From Actinomarinicola tropica (GTDB lineage Bacteria; Actinomycetota; Acidimicrobiia; Acidimicrobiales; SKKL01): 64,000 bases of DNA. Shown in pieces: positions 41,511-52,771 of this stretch (the stretch's first letter is position 1; every line of letters begins with the position of its first letter). The DNA lies in NCBI RefSeq assembly GCF_009650215.1, contig NZ_CP045851.1, positions 2,569,001 through 2,633,000 on the forward strand, written 5' to 3'. Position numbers and translations under genes: made by a program. The notes beneath the pieces are model-generated. The model worked only from the letters and a program-made list of their open reading frames with translations, was not told the origin of the DNA and searched no databases.

Positions 41511-42914
41511 TCAGCCGACCGAGCCCTCCATCTGCAGCTCGATGAGGCGGCTCCACTCGACCGCGTACTCCATGGGCAGCGTGCGCGTGACCGGCTCGAT
41601 GAAGCCGTTGACGATCATGCCCATCGCCTGCTCTTCGGAGAGGCCACGGCTGCGGAGGTAGAAGAGCTGCTCGTCGGCGACCTTCGAGACGGTGGCCTCG
41701 TGGCCGATGACGGCGTCCTTCGACCCGACCTCCATGTAGGGGTAGGTGTCGGAGATCGACGTCTCGTCCAGGATGAGGGCGTCGCACTGGACGTAGCTCT
41801 TCGAGCCGTAGGCGTCGTCCTCGACCCGGACGAGGCCGCGGTAGCTGGTGCGCCCGCCGTCCTTCGAGATCGACTTCGAGACGATCTTCGAGGTGGTCTC
41901 CGGTGCGGCGTGGACCATCTTGGCGCCGGCGTCCTGGTGCTGGCCCTCGCCGGCGTAGGCCACCGAGAGCACCTCGCCCGACGCCTTCGGACCCACCATG
42001 TAGACGGCCGGGTACTTCATGGTGAGACGGCTCCCGATGTTGCCGTCGATCCACTCCATGTGGCCCTCGGCCTCGACCCGGGCCCGCTTGGTGACCAGGT
42101 TGAACACGTTGTTCGACCAGTTCTGGATGGTCGTGTAGGTGACGCGTGCCGACGGCTTCACGACGATCTCGACCACGGCGGAGTGGAGCGAGTCGGTGGT
42201 GTAGGTGGGCGCCGAGCAGCCCTCGATGTAGTGCACCTTCGAGCCCTCGTCGGCGATGATGAGCGTCCGCTCGAACTGGCCCATGTTCTCGGCGTTGATC
42301 CGGAAGTAGGCCTGCAGCGGCATCTCGACCTCGACGCCGGGCGGCACGTAGATGAACGAGCCACCGGACCACACCGCGGAGTTGAGCGCCGCGAACTTGT
42401 TGTCGTTCTTCGGGATGACCGTGCCGAAGTAGGCCCGCACGATCTCGGGGTGCTCCCGGAGGGCGGTGTCCATGTCGGTGAAGATGACGCCCTGGGCCTC
42501 GAGGTCCTCGCGGTTCTTGTGGTACACGACCTCGGACTCGTACTGGGCGGTGACGCCGGCGAGGTACTTGCGCTCGGCCTCGGGGATGCCGAGCTTCTCG
42601 TAGGTCTGCTTCACCGAGTCGGGGAGCTCGTCCCAGGCGTCGACCTGCTTCTCGGTGGGCTTGATGTAGTAGTAGATGTCGTCGAAGTAGATCTCCGACA
42701 TGTCGCCGCCCCAGTTCGGCATGGGCCGCTTCTGGAAGTGGGCGTAGGACTTCAGCCGGTAGTCCCTCATCCAGTCGGGCTCGCCCTTCATCCAGGACAT
42801 CTCCCGGATGATGTCCTCGGTGAGCCCGCGCTTGGGCTTGTAGACGTAGTCCTCGGCGTCGCTCCATCCGAGCTTGTACCGACCGAGGTCGAGTCCGAGA
42901 TCCGTCGCTGCCAT
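41511..42914 (-). CDS. sufB: SufB scaffold subunit
   Basis: 467 aa from ATG at 42914. Typical SufB sequence throughout: [70 protein letters not shown], and [21 protein letters not shown]. The Cys and Glu residues used for cluster assembly are in conserved blocks ([16 protein letters not shown]). It heads sufB-hyp-sufD-Rieske-sufC2. A TACTAT -10 lies about 52 nt upstream and GGAG precedes the ATG. Confidence 0.97.
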   Translation of the reverse strand: MAATDLGLDLGRYKLGWSDAEDYVYKPKRGLTEDIIREMSWMKGEPDWMRDYRLKSYAHFQKRPMPNWGGDMSEIYFDDIYYYIKPTEKQVDAWDELPDSVKQTYEKLGIPEAERKYLAGVTAQYESEVVYHKNREDLEAQGVIFTDMDTALREHPEIVRAYFGTVIPKNDNKFAALNSAVWSGGSFIYVPPGVEVEMPLQAYFRINAENMGQFERTLIIADEGSKVHYIEGCSAPTYTTDSLHSAVVEIVVKPSARVTYTTIQNWSNNVFNLVTKRARVEAEGHMEWIDGNIGSRLTMKYPAVYMVGPKASGEVLSVAYAGEGQHQDAGAKMVHAAPETTSKIVSKSISKDGGRTSYRGLVRVEDDAYGSKSYVQCDALILDETSISDTYPYMEVGSKDAVIGHEATVSKVADEQLFYLRSRGLSEEQAMGMIVNGFIEPVTRTLPMEYAVEWSRLIELQMEGSVG

Positions 42915-42965
42915 GAGGGTCGTGCTCCGGGGGTCGCGTGGTGGAGAGGGATTTCTCCTACGCCG

Positions 42966-42971
42966 ATAGTA
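42966..42971 (-). promoter_or_regulatory. -10 TACTAT of the sufB operon
   Basis: TACTAT on the minus strand, followed by a leader of about 45 nt. It lies within an imperfect inverted repeat beginning AGGGACTTG and ending AAATCCCT, which may bind a regulator. This differs from the palindrome before sufC. Confidence 0.45.
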
Positions 42972-43082
42972 ACAAGTCCCTCCCGGGGCTCCACACGAGG
43001 GCGGCCACCCGTCACAGGATGGGTCGTTCGGACCTGAACTGGGCCGCTCCGCTGCCGATCCTGGAGGGGAGGAGGACGCCCG

Positions 43083-44330
43083 ATGAGCGACCGCGACATC
43101 CCGGACCAGCCACCGCGCCGCTCGGAGCGCCCGCTGGTCGAGCTGGCCCCGACCGGGCTCGGCTTCGCCGCGGACGACGGCACCCTCGTGTACGCCAACG
43201 CCGCCTGGCGGGAGCTGTACGGCTTCCGCGGGCGCTTCCCCGCCGCCGTCGAGGACGTCATGTCCCTGATCGTCCCCGAGCACCACGACCGCATGCGGGA
43301 CGTCTTCGAGACCGCCGAGCGGGGCGAGGAAGGGCAGTGCTGGCTCCGCACGGTCGCCGGGCGGCACATCGACCACCGTCTGCGCCGGATCGAGGAGCCG
43401 CGCGACCCCTCGATCCGCTACATCGGCGCCGCGACCGACGTGACCGAGCTCACCGAGGCGCTCGACGCGGTGCGCCGCAGCGACGAGCGCTTCCGCACGA
43501 TCACGTCATCGCTGCCCGTGGCCGTCTTCCGGACCGACCCCGACGGGGCCATCACCTGGGCCAACGAGTGGATGAAGGAGCTCAGCGGCTACGAGCTCGA
43601 GGAGGGGAAGGGGCGATCGGCGTTCGACCTCATCCACCCCGACGACCGCCGGGCGGCGCTGTCGCGAGCGATCGCCGCGGCCGACGCCGGCGTGCCGTTC
43701 GAGTCCGAGCACCGCTTCATCCGCAGCGACGGCAGCGAGCGCTGGGTGCTCGTCCGCACGACACCCGTCCACGACGCCGACGGCGACATCGTCGAGCACA
43801 TCGGCACCCTCGAGGACGTGACCGGCTACCACCTGCGCACGAGCGAGCTGGCCCACGCCGCCGCCCACGACCCCCTGACCGGCCTCCCCAACCGGGCCAG
43901 CGTGCTGCGGCGGCTCGAGGACCTCTGCGCCGCGTCGCGGGGTCGCTACGACGTCGGGCTGATCTTCATCGACCTCGACGACTTCAAGCAGGTCAACGAC
44001 GACCACGGGCACCAGGCCGGCGACGCCGTCCTCGTCGAGGTGGCCCGGCGCCTCTCGACGGCCACCCGCAGCCAGGACCTCGTGGGTCGGCTCGCCGGCG
44101 ACGAGTTCATGATCGTGTGCGCCGGCATCGAGGGCATGGGCCAGGTCGATGCGGTGGCCGAGCGGGCGCGCCACCTCATCGAGGAGCAGCCGATCGTCCA
44201 CGCCGGCGACGAGCTGCTGGCGCGGGTCAGCATCGGCTGCTCGATCGGCCCTGGCGGCGGCTCGGTCCCCGACCTGATCCAGCAGGCCGACCAGGCCATG
44301 TACACCGACAAGCGCAACCGCCGGCACTGA
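43083..44330 (+). CDS. PAS-PAS-GGDEF diguanylate cyclase
   Basis: 415 aa, soluble. Two PAS domains (about 18-120 and 135-255, the second with [16 protein letters not shown] and [15 protein letters not shown]) precede a GGDEF domain (about 262-415). The active-site motif reads AGDEF, a variant seen in active cyclases, and an inhibitory-site RSQD lies five residues before it. It makes cyclic di-GMP in response to a signal sensed by PAS. SD GGAGGGGAGGAGG is unusually purine-rich. Divergent from sufB. Confidence 0.88.
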   Translation: MSDRDIPDQPPRRSERPLVELAPTGLGFAADDGTLVYANAAWRELYGFRGRFPAAVEDVMSLIVPEHHDRMRDVFETAERGEEGQCWLRTVAGRHIDHRLRRIEEPRDPSIRYIGAATDVTELTEALDAVRRSDERFRTITSSLPVAVFRTDPDGAITWANEWMKELSGYELEEGKGRSAFDLIHPDDRRAALSRAIAAADAGVPFESEHRFIRSDGSERWVLVRTTPVHDADGDIVEHIGTLEDVTGYHLRTSELAHAAAHDPLTGLPNRASVLRRLEDLCAASRGRYDVGLIFIDLDDFKQVNDDHGHQAGDAVLVEVARRLSTATRSQDLVGRLAGDEFMIVCAGIEGMGQVDAVAERARHLIEEQPIVHAGDELLARVSIGCSIGPGGGSVPDLIQQADQAMYTDKRNRRH

Positions 44331-44355
44331 GCGCCCCCACGGGGAGCCGACGGTG

Positions 44356-46140
44356 TCAGCTGGTCGAGGCCAGGCCGCCGGCCCAGGTGGCGTAGAGCGC
44401 CGCGTAGTGGCCCCCGGCGGCGACCAGCTCGTCGTGGGTGCCCAGCTCGCGGAGCGTGCCCTCGGTGACGACGCCGACGCGGTCCGCCCGCTCCGAGGTC
44501 GACAGCCGGTGGGCGATCACGATGACCGTCCGGCCCTCCATCAGCACCTCGAGCGCCCGTTCGACGAGCGCCTCGGTGCCGGGATCGAGCGAGGAGGTCG
44601 CCTCGTCGAGCACCAGCACGGCCGGGTCGATCAGCGCGGCGCGGGCGAGCGAGACGAGCTGCTTCTCGCCCGCCGACAGCCGTGACCCGCGCTCGGCGAC
44701 CTCGGTGTCGAGACCGTCCTCGAGGTCCTCGAAGCGCTCCCGCAGGCCGAGGGCGTCGAGCGCCCGGACCACGTCGGCGTCGGTGGCCTCGGGCCGGACG
44801 AGGCGGATGTTGTCGCGGATCGTCCCGTGGAACAGGAACCCCTCCTGGGGCACGACGACGATGCGCTGGCGCAGCGATCGCAGCGTCGCGTCCCGCAGGT
44901 CGACACCGCCGAACGACACCGTGCCCTCGACGGGGTCGTACATGCGGGCGACCAGCTTGGCGAGGGTCGACTTGCCGGCGCCCGTGGGGCCGACGAGGGC
45001 GAGCCGCTCCCCCGGCGAGATCGTGAGGTTCACGCCGGAGAGCACGTCCTCGCCGTCGGGCGCGTAGCGGAACACGACGTCGCGGACCTCGATCTCGCCC
45101 TCCGACGGCAGGTCGACGGCGCCGGGACGCTCGGCCACGTCGACGTCGGTGTCGAGCAGCTCGAAGAGCTTCTGGAGCGCGGCGCCCGACGACTGCAGCT
45201 GGTTGAACAGCTGGCTGAGCTGCTGGATCGGCTCGAAGAGGTTCGAGAGCGTGAGCACGAAGAAGGCGACGACGCCGATGGTGACGATGTCCTCGGTGAC
45301 CATCCAGCCGCCGACGCCGATGGCGATGGCGGTGGTGAAGTGCCCGGCGAACTCGATGATCGGGACGTACCACGACTGGACCTTCACCGACTCCATGTGG
45401 GCGTCGTAGAGGCCGCGGTTCTCGCCGGCGAAGCGGGTCGACTCGACCTCCTGGCGACCGAAGGCCTGGATGACCCGGACGCCGGCGATGCCCTCCTGGA
45501 GGTTCGAGAGCGTGGAGCCGATCCGGTCGCGCACCGTCAGGTAGGCCCGGTTGGAGTCCTTCTGGAACTTGATCGAGGCCAGGACCACGAACGGGATGGC
45601 GATCGCGCAGACGAACATCAGCTGCCACGACATGACGAACAGCAGGATCAGGGCGAGGACGAGCAGCATCGTCGCCGACACGAACTGGAGCAGCCCCATC
45701 TGGACGAGCTCCTGCATGGCGTCGATGTCCGAGGTCATGCGGGCGATGATCACGCCCGCCTTCTCCCGGTCGTAGAAGGGCATCGACAGCCGCTGGAGGT
45801 GGGCGAACACCCGGCGCCGGAGGTCCTTCAGGAACGTCTCGCCGACCCGGGCGAGCGTGGTGATCGCGGTGCGCTGGGCCACGTAGTGGACGAGCGCCAC
45901 GACGATGTACGCGGCGATCGCGGTGTTGAGGACGCCGGCGTCCCTGGGCGTGATGCCGGAGTCGATGGCCCAGCTCACGATGTAGGGGCCGGCCAGGATG
46001 CACAGCGTGTAGAGGGCGATGAGGCCGATGGCGAGCCACAGCTGGCGACGGTGCGGGCGCATCATCCGCGCCGCACGCCGCAGGACGTGCTTGGCCTGCT
46101 CGGAGTCGAGCTTGTCGTCCTCGGAGATCCCTGCGGGCAT
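44356..46140 (-). CDS. Heterodimeric ABC exporter, subunit with catalytic Walker B
   Basis: 594 aa. Six membrane spans (about 35-315) fused to an NBD. Walker A is GPTGAGKSTL, Walker B VLVLDEATSSLD with the catalytic Glu, H-loop IAHRLST, and an altered signature LSAGEKQL. Paired with the other subunit (Walker B with Asp, standard LSGGQ), this forms one active and one degenerate ATP site, as in TM287/288-type exporters. ATG at 46140 follows the upstream stop by three bases. Substrate unknown: lipids, peptides or drugs are all possible. Confidence 0.92.
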   Translation of the reverse strand: MPAGISEDDKLDSEQAKHVLRRAARMMRPHRRQLWLAIGLIALYTLCILAGPYIVSWAIDSGITPRDAGVLNTAIAAYIVVALVHYVAQRTAITTLARVGETFLKDLRRRVFAHLQRLSMPFYDREKAGVIIARMTSDIDAMQELVQMGLLQFVSATMLLVLALILLFVMSWQLMFVCAIAIPFVVLASIKFQKDSNRAYLTVRDRIGSTLSNLQEGIAGVRVIQAFGRQEVESTRFAGENRGLYDAHMESVKVQSWYVPIIEFAGHFTTAIAIGVGGWMVTEDIVTIGVVAFFVLTLSNLFEPIQQLSQLFNQLQSSGAALQKLFELLDTDVDVAERPGAVDLPSEGEIEVRDVVFRYAPDGEDVLSGVNLTISPGERLALVGPTGAGKSTLAKLVARMYDPVEGTVSFGGVDLRDATLRSLRQRIVVVPQEGFLFHGTIRDNIRLVRPEATDADVVRALDALGLRERFEDLEDGLDTEVAERGSRLSAGEKQLVSLARAALIDPAVLVLDEATSSLDPGTEALVERALEVLMEGRTVIVIAHRLSTSERADRVGVVTEGTLRELGTHDELVAAGGHYAALYATWAGGLASTS

Positions 46141-46145
46141 GCCCC

Positions 46146-47922
<1,777 letters not shown>

Positions 47923-47930
<8 letters not shown>

Positions 47931-47976
47931 GGTGGTGTGCCCCCTCGTGCTCCGCCCCCTGCGGATGGTGCCGCAC
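47923..47976 (-). CDS. Possible His-rich 17-aa leader peptide before the ABC exporter
   Basis: GTG at 47976 lies 6 nt after GGAGG and 21 nt after the predicted transcription start. It encodes VRHHPQGAEHEGAHHHL, with six histidines in 17 residues, and its stop overlaps the start of the exporter frame. This is the best translation signal in the leader. It may couple or regulate exporter translation. Short frames arise by chance, so confidence is modest. Confidence 0.35.
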
Positions 47977-48003
47977 GGTCCACCTCCGTGCGAATGGTTC
48001 CAG

Positions 48004-48009
48004 AGTCTA
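48004..48009 (-). promoter_or_regulatory. -10 TAGACT of the ABC exporter operon
   Basis: Same hexamer as before sufC. It lies 28 nt before the His-rich leader ORF. Confidence 0.45.
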
Positions 48010-48085
48010 ACGATTCGCGAGGTGCCCTCCGACACGGGTTCTGCGCACTGTCCCGACGGCCCGCCCGACCGCCCTCGTCCACGCG

Positions 48086-49279
48086 ATGATGCCGCACGTG
48101 GACCTGACGATCGACGGAGCCGACCTGCCCGAGGACGACCACCGCGCGGCGGCGCGGCAGCTGTGCGACGCCGCGGAGACGATCGACGCCGACGGCTGGT
48201 ACCCCGAGATCGAGGTCGTCCGCCCGTGGTCGCAGCACAACCCACGCCTCACCGGCGAGTTCGCCCGACCGTCCGCCATCCGCCGCTACCTGGAGCGCGA
48301 GCTCGCCGCGCTCCTCGACCGCGGGGCCCGCATCTCGGTGCGCCCCGCCCGCCGCGCGCTCGGGCTCGACGACCCCGCTCTCTTCGACGCGCTGGACGAG
48401 AGCGGGTGGGACCTGCGGGCGAAGAAGCTCTTCCTGTTCGGCCCCGAGCGGATGGCGCTCTCGCTCGACCGGCTCGGGCACTACACCGGCACCTCGGCTG
48501 ACGCCTTCCAGCGCTACGTCGTCTTCACCAACTACGCGATGCACGTCGACGCGTTCCGCGAGCGCTTCCCCGACGCGCTCGGGCCGAGCCGCGACGGCGT
48601 GCAGATGCCCGCGTGGCACCACCTGGAGCCCGACGGCTCCGGCGTCTCGATCGTGAACATCGGCGTGGGTCCGAGCAACGCCAAGACGGTGACCGACCAC
48701 GTGGCCGTGCTCCGCCCCGACGCCATGTTGATGATCGGCCACTGCGGGGGGCTCCGGAACCACCAGGCGATCGGCGACTTCGTGCTCGCCACCGCCTACC
48801 TGCGCGCCGACCACATCCTCGACGAGGTCCTGCCGACGAGCGTGCCCGTGACGCCGAACCAGCGGCTCAACTCGCTCCTCCTCGGCGCGCTCGAACGGCG
48901 CGGCGCGGCGTTCCGGCTCGGCACCGTCTACACGACCGACAACCGCAACTGGGAGCTCAACCAGCGCGAGGCGCTCGAGGCGATGCGGCTGTCGCGCAGC
49001 GTCGCCGTCGACATGGAGTCGGCCACCGTCGCCGCCAACGGCTTCCGCTACCGCATCCCCAACGCCACGCTCCTCTGCGTCTCCGACAAGCCGCTGCACG
49101 GCTCGCCGAAGCTGTCCGCAGCGGCCCGGGACTTCTACGAGGCGAGCCGACGGTCGCACCTCGACATCGCCCTCGAGTGCCTCGACGAGGTCCGCTCGCG
49201 GCACCCGCACGGCATCCCGAACGCCGACCTGCGCTCCACCGACGAGCCGCTGCTCGGCGCGCCGCCGGACGTCGACTGA
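48086..49279 (+). CDS. amn: AMP nucleosidase family protein
   Basis: 397 aa. The C-terminal half is a nucleoside phosphorylase-like domain with VNIGVGPSNAKTVTDHVAVLRP, IGHCGGLRNHQAIGDFVLA and AVDMESATVAANGFRYR, the Glu-containing base-binding motif. The N-terminal part carries the AMP-nucleosidase-specific region ending in YVVFTNYAMHVDAF. The enzyme splits AMP into adenine and ribose 5-phosphate. E. coli Amn is longer (484 aa), mainly at the N-terminus. Two adjacent ATG codons (48086, 48089) are possible starts. Confidence 0.88.
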   Translation: MMPHVDLTIDGADLPEDDHRAAARQLCDAAETIDADGWYPEIEVVRPWSQHNPRLTGEFARPSAIRRYLERELAALLDRGARISVRPARRALGLDDPALFDALDESGWDLRAKKLFLFGPERMALSLDRLGHYTGTSADAFQRYVVFTNYAMHVDAFRERFPDALGPSRDGVQMPAWHHLEPDGSGVSIVNIGVGPSNAKTVTDHVAVLRPDAMLMIGHCGGLRNHQAIGDFVLATAYLRADHILDEVLPTSVPVTPNQRLNSLLLGALERRGAAFRLGTVYTTDNRNWELNQREALEAMRLSRSVAVDMESATVAANGFRYRIPNATLLCVSDKPLHGSPKLSAAARDFYEASRRSHLDIALECLDEVRSRHPHGIPNADLRSTDEPLLGAPPDVD

Positions 49280-49285
49280 GGGCGG

Positions 49286-49291
49286 TACCGT
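49286..49291 (+). promoter_or_regulatory. -10 TACCGT, leaderless AlkB gene
   Basis: TACCGT ends 7 nt before the ATG at 49299. Confidence 0.4.
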
Positions 49292-49298
49292 CGGGGCC

Positions 49299-49964
49299 AT
49301 GGCCACGCCCGTCGCCACCATCGCCTTCGAGCGGGCGCAGCTCGACGACGCCTGCTGGGTCGACGTCGCGCGCGGCTTCGTCGGCGGCCTCGGGCACGAC
49401 CCGTCCGAGGTCTACGCCGCGGTGCGCGACGGCATCGCGTGGCAGCAGGGTCGGGTGTTCCGCTACGAGCGGTGGATCGACGAGCCCCGCATGGGCGGGA
49501 TGCTCCGACAGGGCCAGCAGGCGCCCCACATCGTCCTCGACGAGACCCGACGGGCCATCGAGCGCCACTACGGCGTCGGGTTCGGCGGCTGCTCGTTCGC
49601 CTACTACCGCGACCACAGCGACTCGATGGGCCTGCACCGCGACCGCGACATGCGGTGGCTCGACGACACCCTCATCGCGCTCCTGGTCCTCGGCGACCGT
49701 CGCCCGTTCCACCTGCGGCCTCGGGCCAACCGCTACGACCACGATGCCCCGCACCGCGGCGCCACGGTCGACGTCGCCCCCGGCCACGGCGACCTCATCG
49801 TGATGGGCGGCGCGTGCCAGGACCGCTGGGAGCACGGGGTCCCCCGGCCGGCCACCCCCACGGGTGGGCGCATCTCCGCGCAGTGGCGGTGGACGTCGCG
49901 CCAGGGCCGGCCCGTGGTCGGGGCGTCCTACCGGGCACCCCGCCACTTCAGCCGGTCACGCTGA
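49299..49964 (+). CDS. AlkB-like Fe(II)/2-oxoglutarate dioxygenase
   Basis: 221 aa. Iron ligands are visible as HRD in MGLHRDRDMRW and the distal His in RWEHGVP. The 2-oxoglutarate-binding Arg is likely in RISAQWRWTSR. AlkB enzymes remove alkyl groups from DNA or RNA bases by oxidation. The CSFAYYRDHSDSM stretch is typical of AlkB entry into the active site. It has its own leaderless promoter 19 nt after amn. Confidence 0.85.
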   Translation: MATPVATIAFERAQLDDACWVDVARGFVGGLGHDPSEVYAAVRDGIAWQQGRVFRYERWIDEPRMGGMLRQGQQAPHIVLDETRRAIERHYGVGFGGCSFAYYRDHSDSMGLHRDRDMRWLDDTLIALLVLGDRRPFHLRPRANRYDHDAPHRGATVDVAPGHGDLIVMGGACQDRWEHGVPRPATPTGGRISAQWRWTSRQGRPVVGASYRAPRHFSRSR

Positions 49965-49976
49965 CGGGCAGCCCTC

Positions 49977-50014
49977 GGGGAGCCCGAACACCCCCGCAGG
50001 TGCTGCGCCTCCCC
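49977..50014. repeat. Third copy of the GGGGAG...CTCCCC hairpin repeat
   Basis: GGGGAGCCCGAACACCCCCG continues to GCGCCTCCCC. It shares the ends and the CACCCC and GGTGC blocks with the copies at 12.9-13.0 kb. It lies between the convergent AlkB and gamma-carbonic anhydrase genes, where it could also act as a terminator. Confidence 0.5.
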
Positions 50015-50082
50015 AAGGGCCGGCGGGCGGGGTCGCGCGCGAGGCGGCTCGAGTCGGTCCGACCAGCGCGGCCGGCGGGCGA

Positions 50083-50601
50083 TCAGTCCAGACGACGCAG
50101 CTCGGCGGCGTAGCGCTTGCCGCGAGCGACGTAGAACTCGACCCCCATGCTGATCTGGAGGGGGTCCACCGCGTCGGGCCGGATCTTGGCGGGGACGCCG
50201 AGGGCCATCGCGCCGCTCGGGACGACCATGCCGTTCGGGACGACGGCGTTGGCGCCGACGATGGCGCCGGTGTGGACCTCGGCGAGGTGGAGCACGACCG
50301 ACCCGGAGCCGACGAGCGACCCGTCGTGGACGATGCACCCCTCGAGGTGGACCATGTGGCCGACCACGCAGTCCGAGCCGATCCGGGTCGGGGCGTGGGC
50401 CGTGGTGTGCACCACCGTGCCGTCCTGCACCGACGTGCGCTCGCCGACCACGATGCCGCCGTCGTCGCCGCGCAGCACGGCCCCGGGCCAGATGGACGAC
50501 TCGCCACCGATCGTGACGTCGCCGATGACGACGGCATCGGGGTGCACGTAGGCGGTCGGGTCGATGCGGGGCTCGACATCGCCGAGGGCGTAGACGGGCA
50601 C
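50083..50601 (-). CDS. Gamma-carbonic anhydrase-like hexapeptide protein
   Basis: 172 aa left-handed beta-helix made of hexapeptide repeats (VIGDVTIGGESSIWPGAVLRGD, IGSDCVVGHMVHLEGCIVHDGSLVG). Metal-binding His residues fit gamma-CA: His in VVHTTAH and in VVGHMVHLEG. Such proteins are trimeric zinc or iron enzymes, many annotated gamma-CA without proven activity. It is four bases from the flavin reductase gene and probably co-transcribed with it. Confidence 0.88.
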   Translation of the reverse strand: MPVYALGDVEPRIDPTAYVHPDAVVIGDVTIGGESSIWPGAVLRGDDGGIVVGERTSVQDGTVVHTTAHAPTRIGSDCVVGHMVHLEGCIVHDGSLVGSGSVVLHLAEVHTGAIVGANAVVPNGMVVPSGAMALGVPAKIRPDAVDPLQISMGVEFYVARGKRYAAELRRLD

Positions 50602-50605
50602 GGGT

Positions 50606-51124
50606 TCAGACCTCCGGTTCGAAGCGGCCGTAGCCGCCCTGGAAGAACAGCAGCGGCATGCCCTCGCGGTGGACGGCGAGGTCGACGACCCGGCCGATCA
50701 CGATCCAGTGGTCACCCGCTTCGACCACCTGCTCGGTGACGCACTCGATGTGGGCGAGGGCCTCGTCGAGCAGCGGCGATCCTGTGGCCCCGGGGTGCCA
50801 CGGCACGTCGGCGAAGCGGTCGCCGGCGGTGCGGGCGAAGTGGTTGGAGAGCGAGGACTGCTCGGAGCCGAGGACGTTGACCGAGAAGCTCCCGGCGGGC
50901 TCGATCTCGGGCCACGAGCTGGAGCCGTGGTCGACGCAGAAGCCGACGAGCGGCGGGTCGAGCGAGATCGAGAAGAAGGAGCCGACCGTCATCCCGGCGG
51001 GGCGGTCGTCGGGTGCGGCGGCGACGACGGTGACCCCGGTCGGGAAGTGGCCGAGCACGCGGCGGAACTCGGTGGGGTCGACGGGCGCGGACGTCGCGGC
51101 GGGAGTGGGGTCCTGGTCGCTCAC
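50606..51124 (-). CDS. Flavin reductase (FMN-binding split-barrel) family protein
   Basis: 172 aa from GTG at 51124. Split-barrel motifs are FRRVLGHFPTGVTVV, GMTVGSFFSISLDPPLVGFCV and FSVNVLGSEQSSLSNHFA, typical of the small subunits that give reduced flavin to two-component monooxygenases. No monooxygenase partner is in the window. The start is set by TACCCT 7 nt upstream. Confidence 0.88.
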   Translation of the reverse strand: MSDQDPTPAATSAPVDPTEFRRVLGHFPTGVTVVAAAPDDRPAGMTVGSFFSISLDPPLVGFCVDHGSSSWPEIEPAGSFSVNVLGSEQSSLSNHFARTAGDRFADVPWHPGATGSPLLDEALAHIECVTEQVVEAGDHWIVIGRVVDLAVHREGMPLLFFQGGYGRFEPEV

Positions 51125-51131
51125 GTCGCCG

Positions 51132-51137
51132 AGGGTA
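51132..51137 (-). promoter_or_regulatory. -10 TACCCT, leaderless flavin reductase gene
   Basis: TACCCT on the minus strand ends 7 nt before the GTG at 51124. Confidence 0.5.
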
Positions 51138-51171
51138 GCGAGGCGCCGTCGTCCCGGGCACCGGCGGCGGC

Positions 51172-52713
51172 TCAGCCGATCTCGACGACCACCTGGTGCC
51201 AGCCGGTCGCGCCGGACGGGACCGGGGCGGCGCGCTCCGCCGTCTGGGTCTGCCCGTCGTGGTCCGTGGCCCGCACGGTGAGGAGGTGCCGCCCGGGTGT
51301 GGCGTCCCACTCGTGCACCCACTGGCGCCACGTGTGGCGGTTGACCTCCTCGCCGAGGCGGGCCTCGACCCACGGGCCGTCGTCCACGCGGACCTCGACG
51401 GCGGCGACGCCGACCGGCTGCGCCCACGCGACGCCGGCCACCGCGACCCGACCCCGGGCGATCGTCGCGCCGTCGCGCGGGGTGTCGATGCGGGACATGA
51501 CCTTCACCGGGCCCTCGACCGCCCAGTTGCGCTCGATCCAGTAGGTCTCGAACCGGTCGAAGCGCGTGAGCTCGATCTCCGACAGCCACTTGGTGGCGGA
51601 CACGTAGCCGTACAGGCCGGGCACGACCAGACGCGCGGGGAAGCCGTGGCGGATCGGCAGGGGCTCCCCGTTCATGCCGACCGCCACCAGCGCCGGGCGT
51701 CCGTCGTCGAGCACCGACACGGGGAAGCCCACGGTGAAGCCGTCGGTCGAGCGGCCGACGACCTGGTCGGCCTCCGGGTCGACCCCCGCCTCGGCGAGCA
51801 GGTCGTCGAGCCGGGTGCCGAGCCACCTCGCGGTGCCGATCAGGTCACCGCCGACCTCGTTCGACACGCAGCAGAGCGTGATGTCCTCCTCGACCATCTC
51901 GCGTGCGAGGAGCTCGTCGTAGGTGAGGACCAGCTCCCGCTCGACCATGCCGTGGACCCGCAGGCGCCACGTCTCGGCCGGCACCTGGGGGACGACGAGG
52001 TTGACGTCGATCCGGTAGAAGTCCGAGATCGGGGTCTGCCACGGTTCGACCCCGCGCAGCCCGAGGTCCGCTCCTGCGGGCACCGGCGGCGCAGCACGGC
52101 GCGGCATCGGGAGCACGACGGCCATCCGCGAGGCGACGGCGCTGGCGCGGCCCTGGAGCCACCGACCGGTCGAGCCGAAGATGGCGGCACCCGCGAGCAT
52201 CGCGGTGCTGCCGAGGATGAACTGGCGCCGGGAGTCGGCCGCCGCGTCGCTGCGGGTGTCGGCGGGGACCCCGGAGCGGGGGGCCAGCCAGGCGATCGCC
52301 GGGGCCCCGACCAGCGCGGCCGACGCGCTCGGGATCCACGCGAGGCCGGAGGCGTCGGGTTCGGCGACGGCCGCCAGGGCGCCGACGACGCCGAAGCCGA
52401 CGATCCCTGCCGCACCGGCGAGCGGGCGGCGCGCGGCGAGGATGCCGAGCAGGCCGCCGGCGAGCGCGGCCACGACGAGGATGCCGACGACCAGCGCCAC
52501 CTTGTCGTTCGTGCCGAACGTATCGATCGCCCAGTCCTTCACCGAGGCGGGCACCCGGTCGATCACGGCGTCGCCCACCGCGACGACCGGCGACGTGAAG
52601 CGGACCGAGAACCCGGCGACGAGCTCGCCGGTGGCCAGGGCGAGGGCGGCCGCGACCAGCCCTGCAGCGGCGGCGCGCGCCTGGCGCGCCGGGTCGTTGG
52701 TCGAGGTCTCCAC
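51172..52713 (-). CDS. Membrane-anchored sulfite oxidase-like molybdopterin enzyme
   Basis: 513 aa from GTG at 52713. Four predicted spans in the first 150 residues replace the usual Tat signal, followed by a twin-arginine-like SRRQFILGSTAML. The molybdopterin domain (about 240-400) has the molybdenum-ligand Cys in ITLCCVSNEVGG, GTARWLGTRLDDLL and PARLVVPGLYGY. A C-terminal Mo-co dimerisation domain follows (about 405-513). Probably an oxidoreductase facing outside; the acceptor and substrate (sulfite, methionine sulfoxide) are not known. Confidence 0.87.
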   Translation of the reverse strand: METSTNDPARQARAAAAGLVAAALALATGELVAGFSVRFTSPVVAVGDAVIDRVPASVKDWAIDTFGTNDKVALVVGILVVAALAGGLLGILAARRPLAGAAGIVGFGVVGALAAVAEPDASGLAWIPSASAALVGAPAIAWLAPRSGVPADTRSDAAADSRRQFILGSTAMLAGAAIFGSTGRWLQGRASAVASRMAVVLPMPRRAAPPVPAGADLGLRGVEPWQTPISDFYRIDVNLVVPQVPAETWRLRVHGMVERELVLTYDELLAREMVEEDITLCCVSNEVGGDLIGTARWLGTRLDDLLAEAGVDPEADQVVGRSTDGFTVGFPVSVLDDGRPALVAVGMNGEPLPIRHGFPARLVVPGLYGYVSATKWLSEIELTRFDRFETYWIERNWAVEGPVKVMSRIDTPRDGATIARGRVAVAGVAWAQPVGVAAVEVRVDDGPWVEARLGEEVNRHTWRQWVHEWDATPGRHLLTVRATDHDGQTQTAERAAPVPSGATGWHQVVVEIG

Positions 52714-52771
52714 GTCCGTGGTTCGGAGCGTACGCCCCCGCTGGATGCAGTCGCGGTCGGGGGGCCGCGGG

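Noticed and set aside
40197-43037. Plus-strand open frame of 946 codons over sufD and sufB
   Set aside because: Antisense shadow of two conserved SUF genes.
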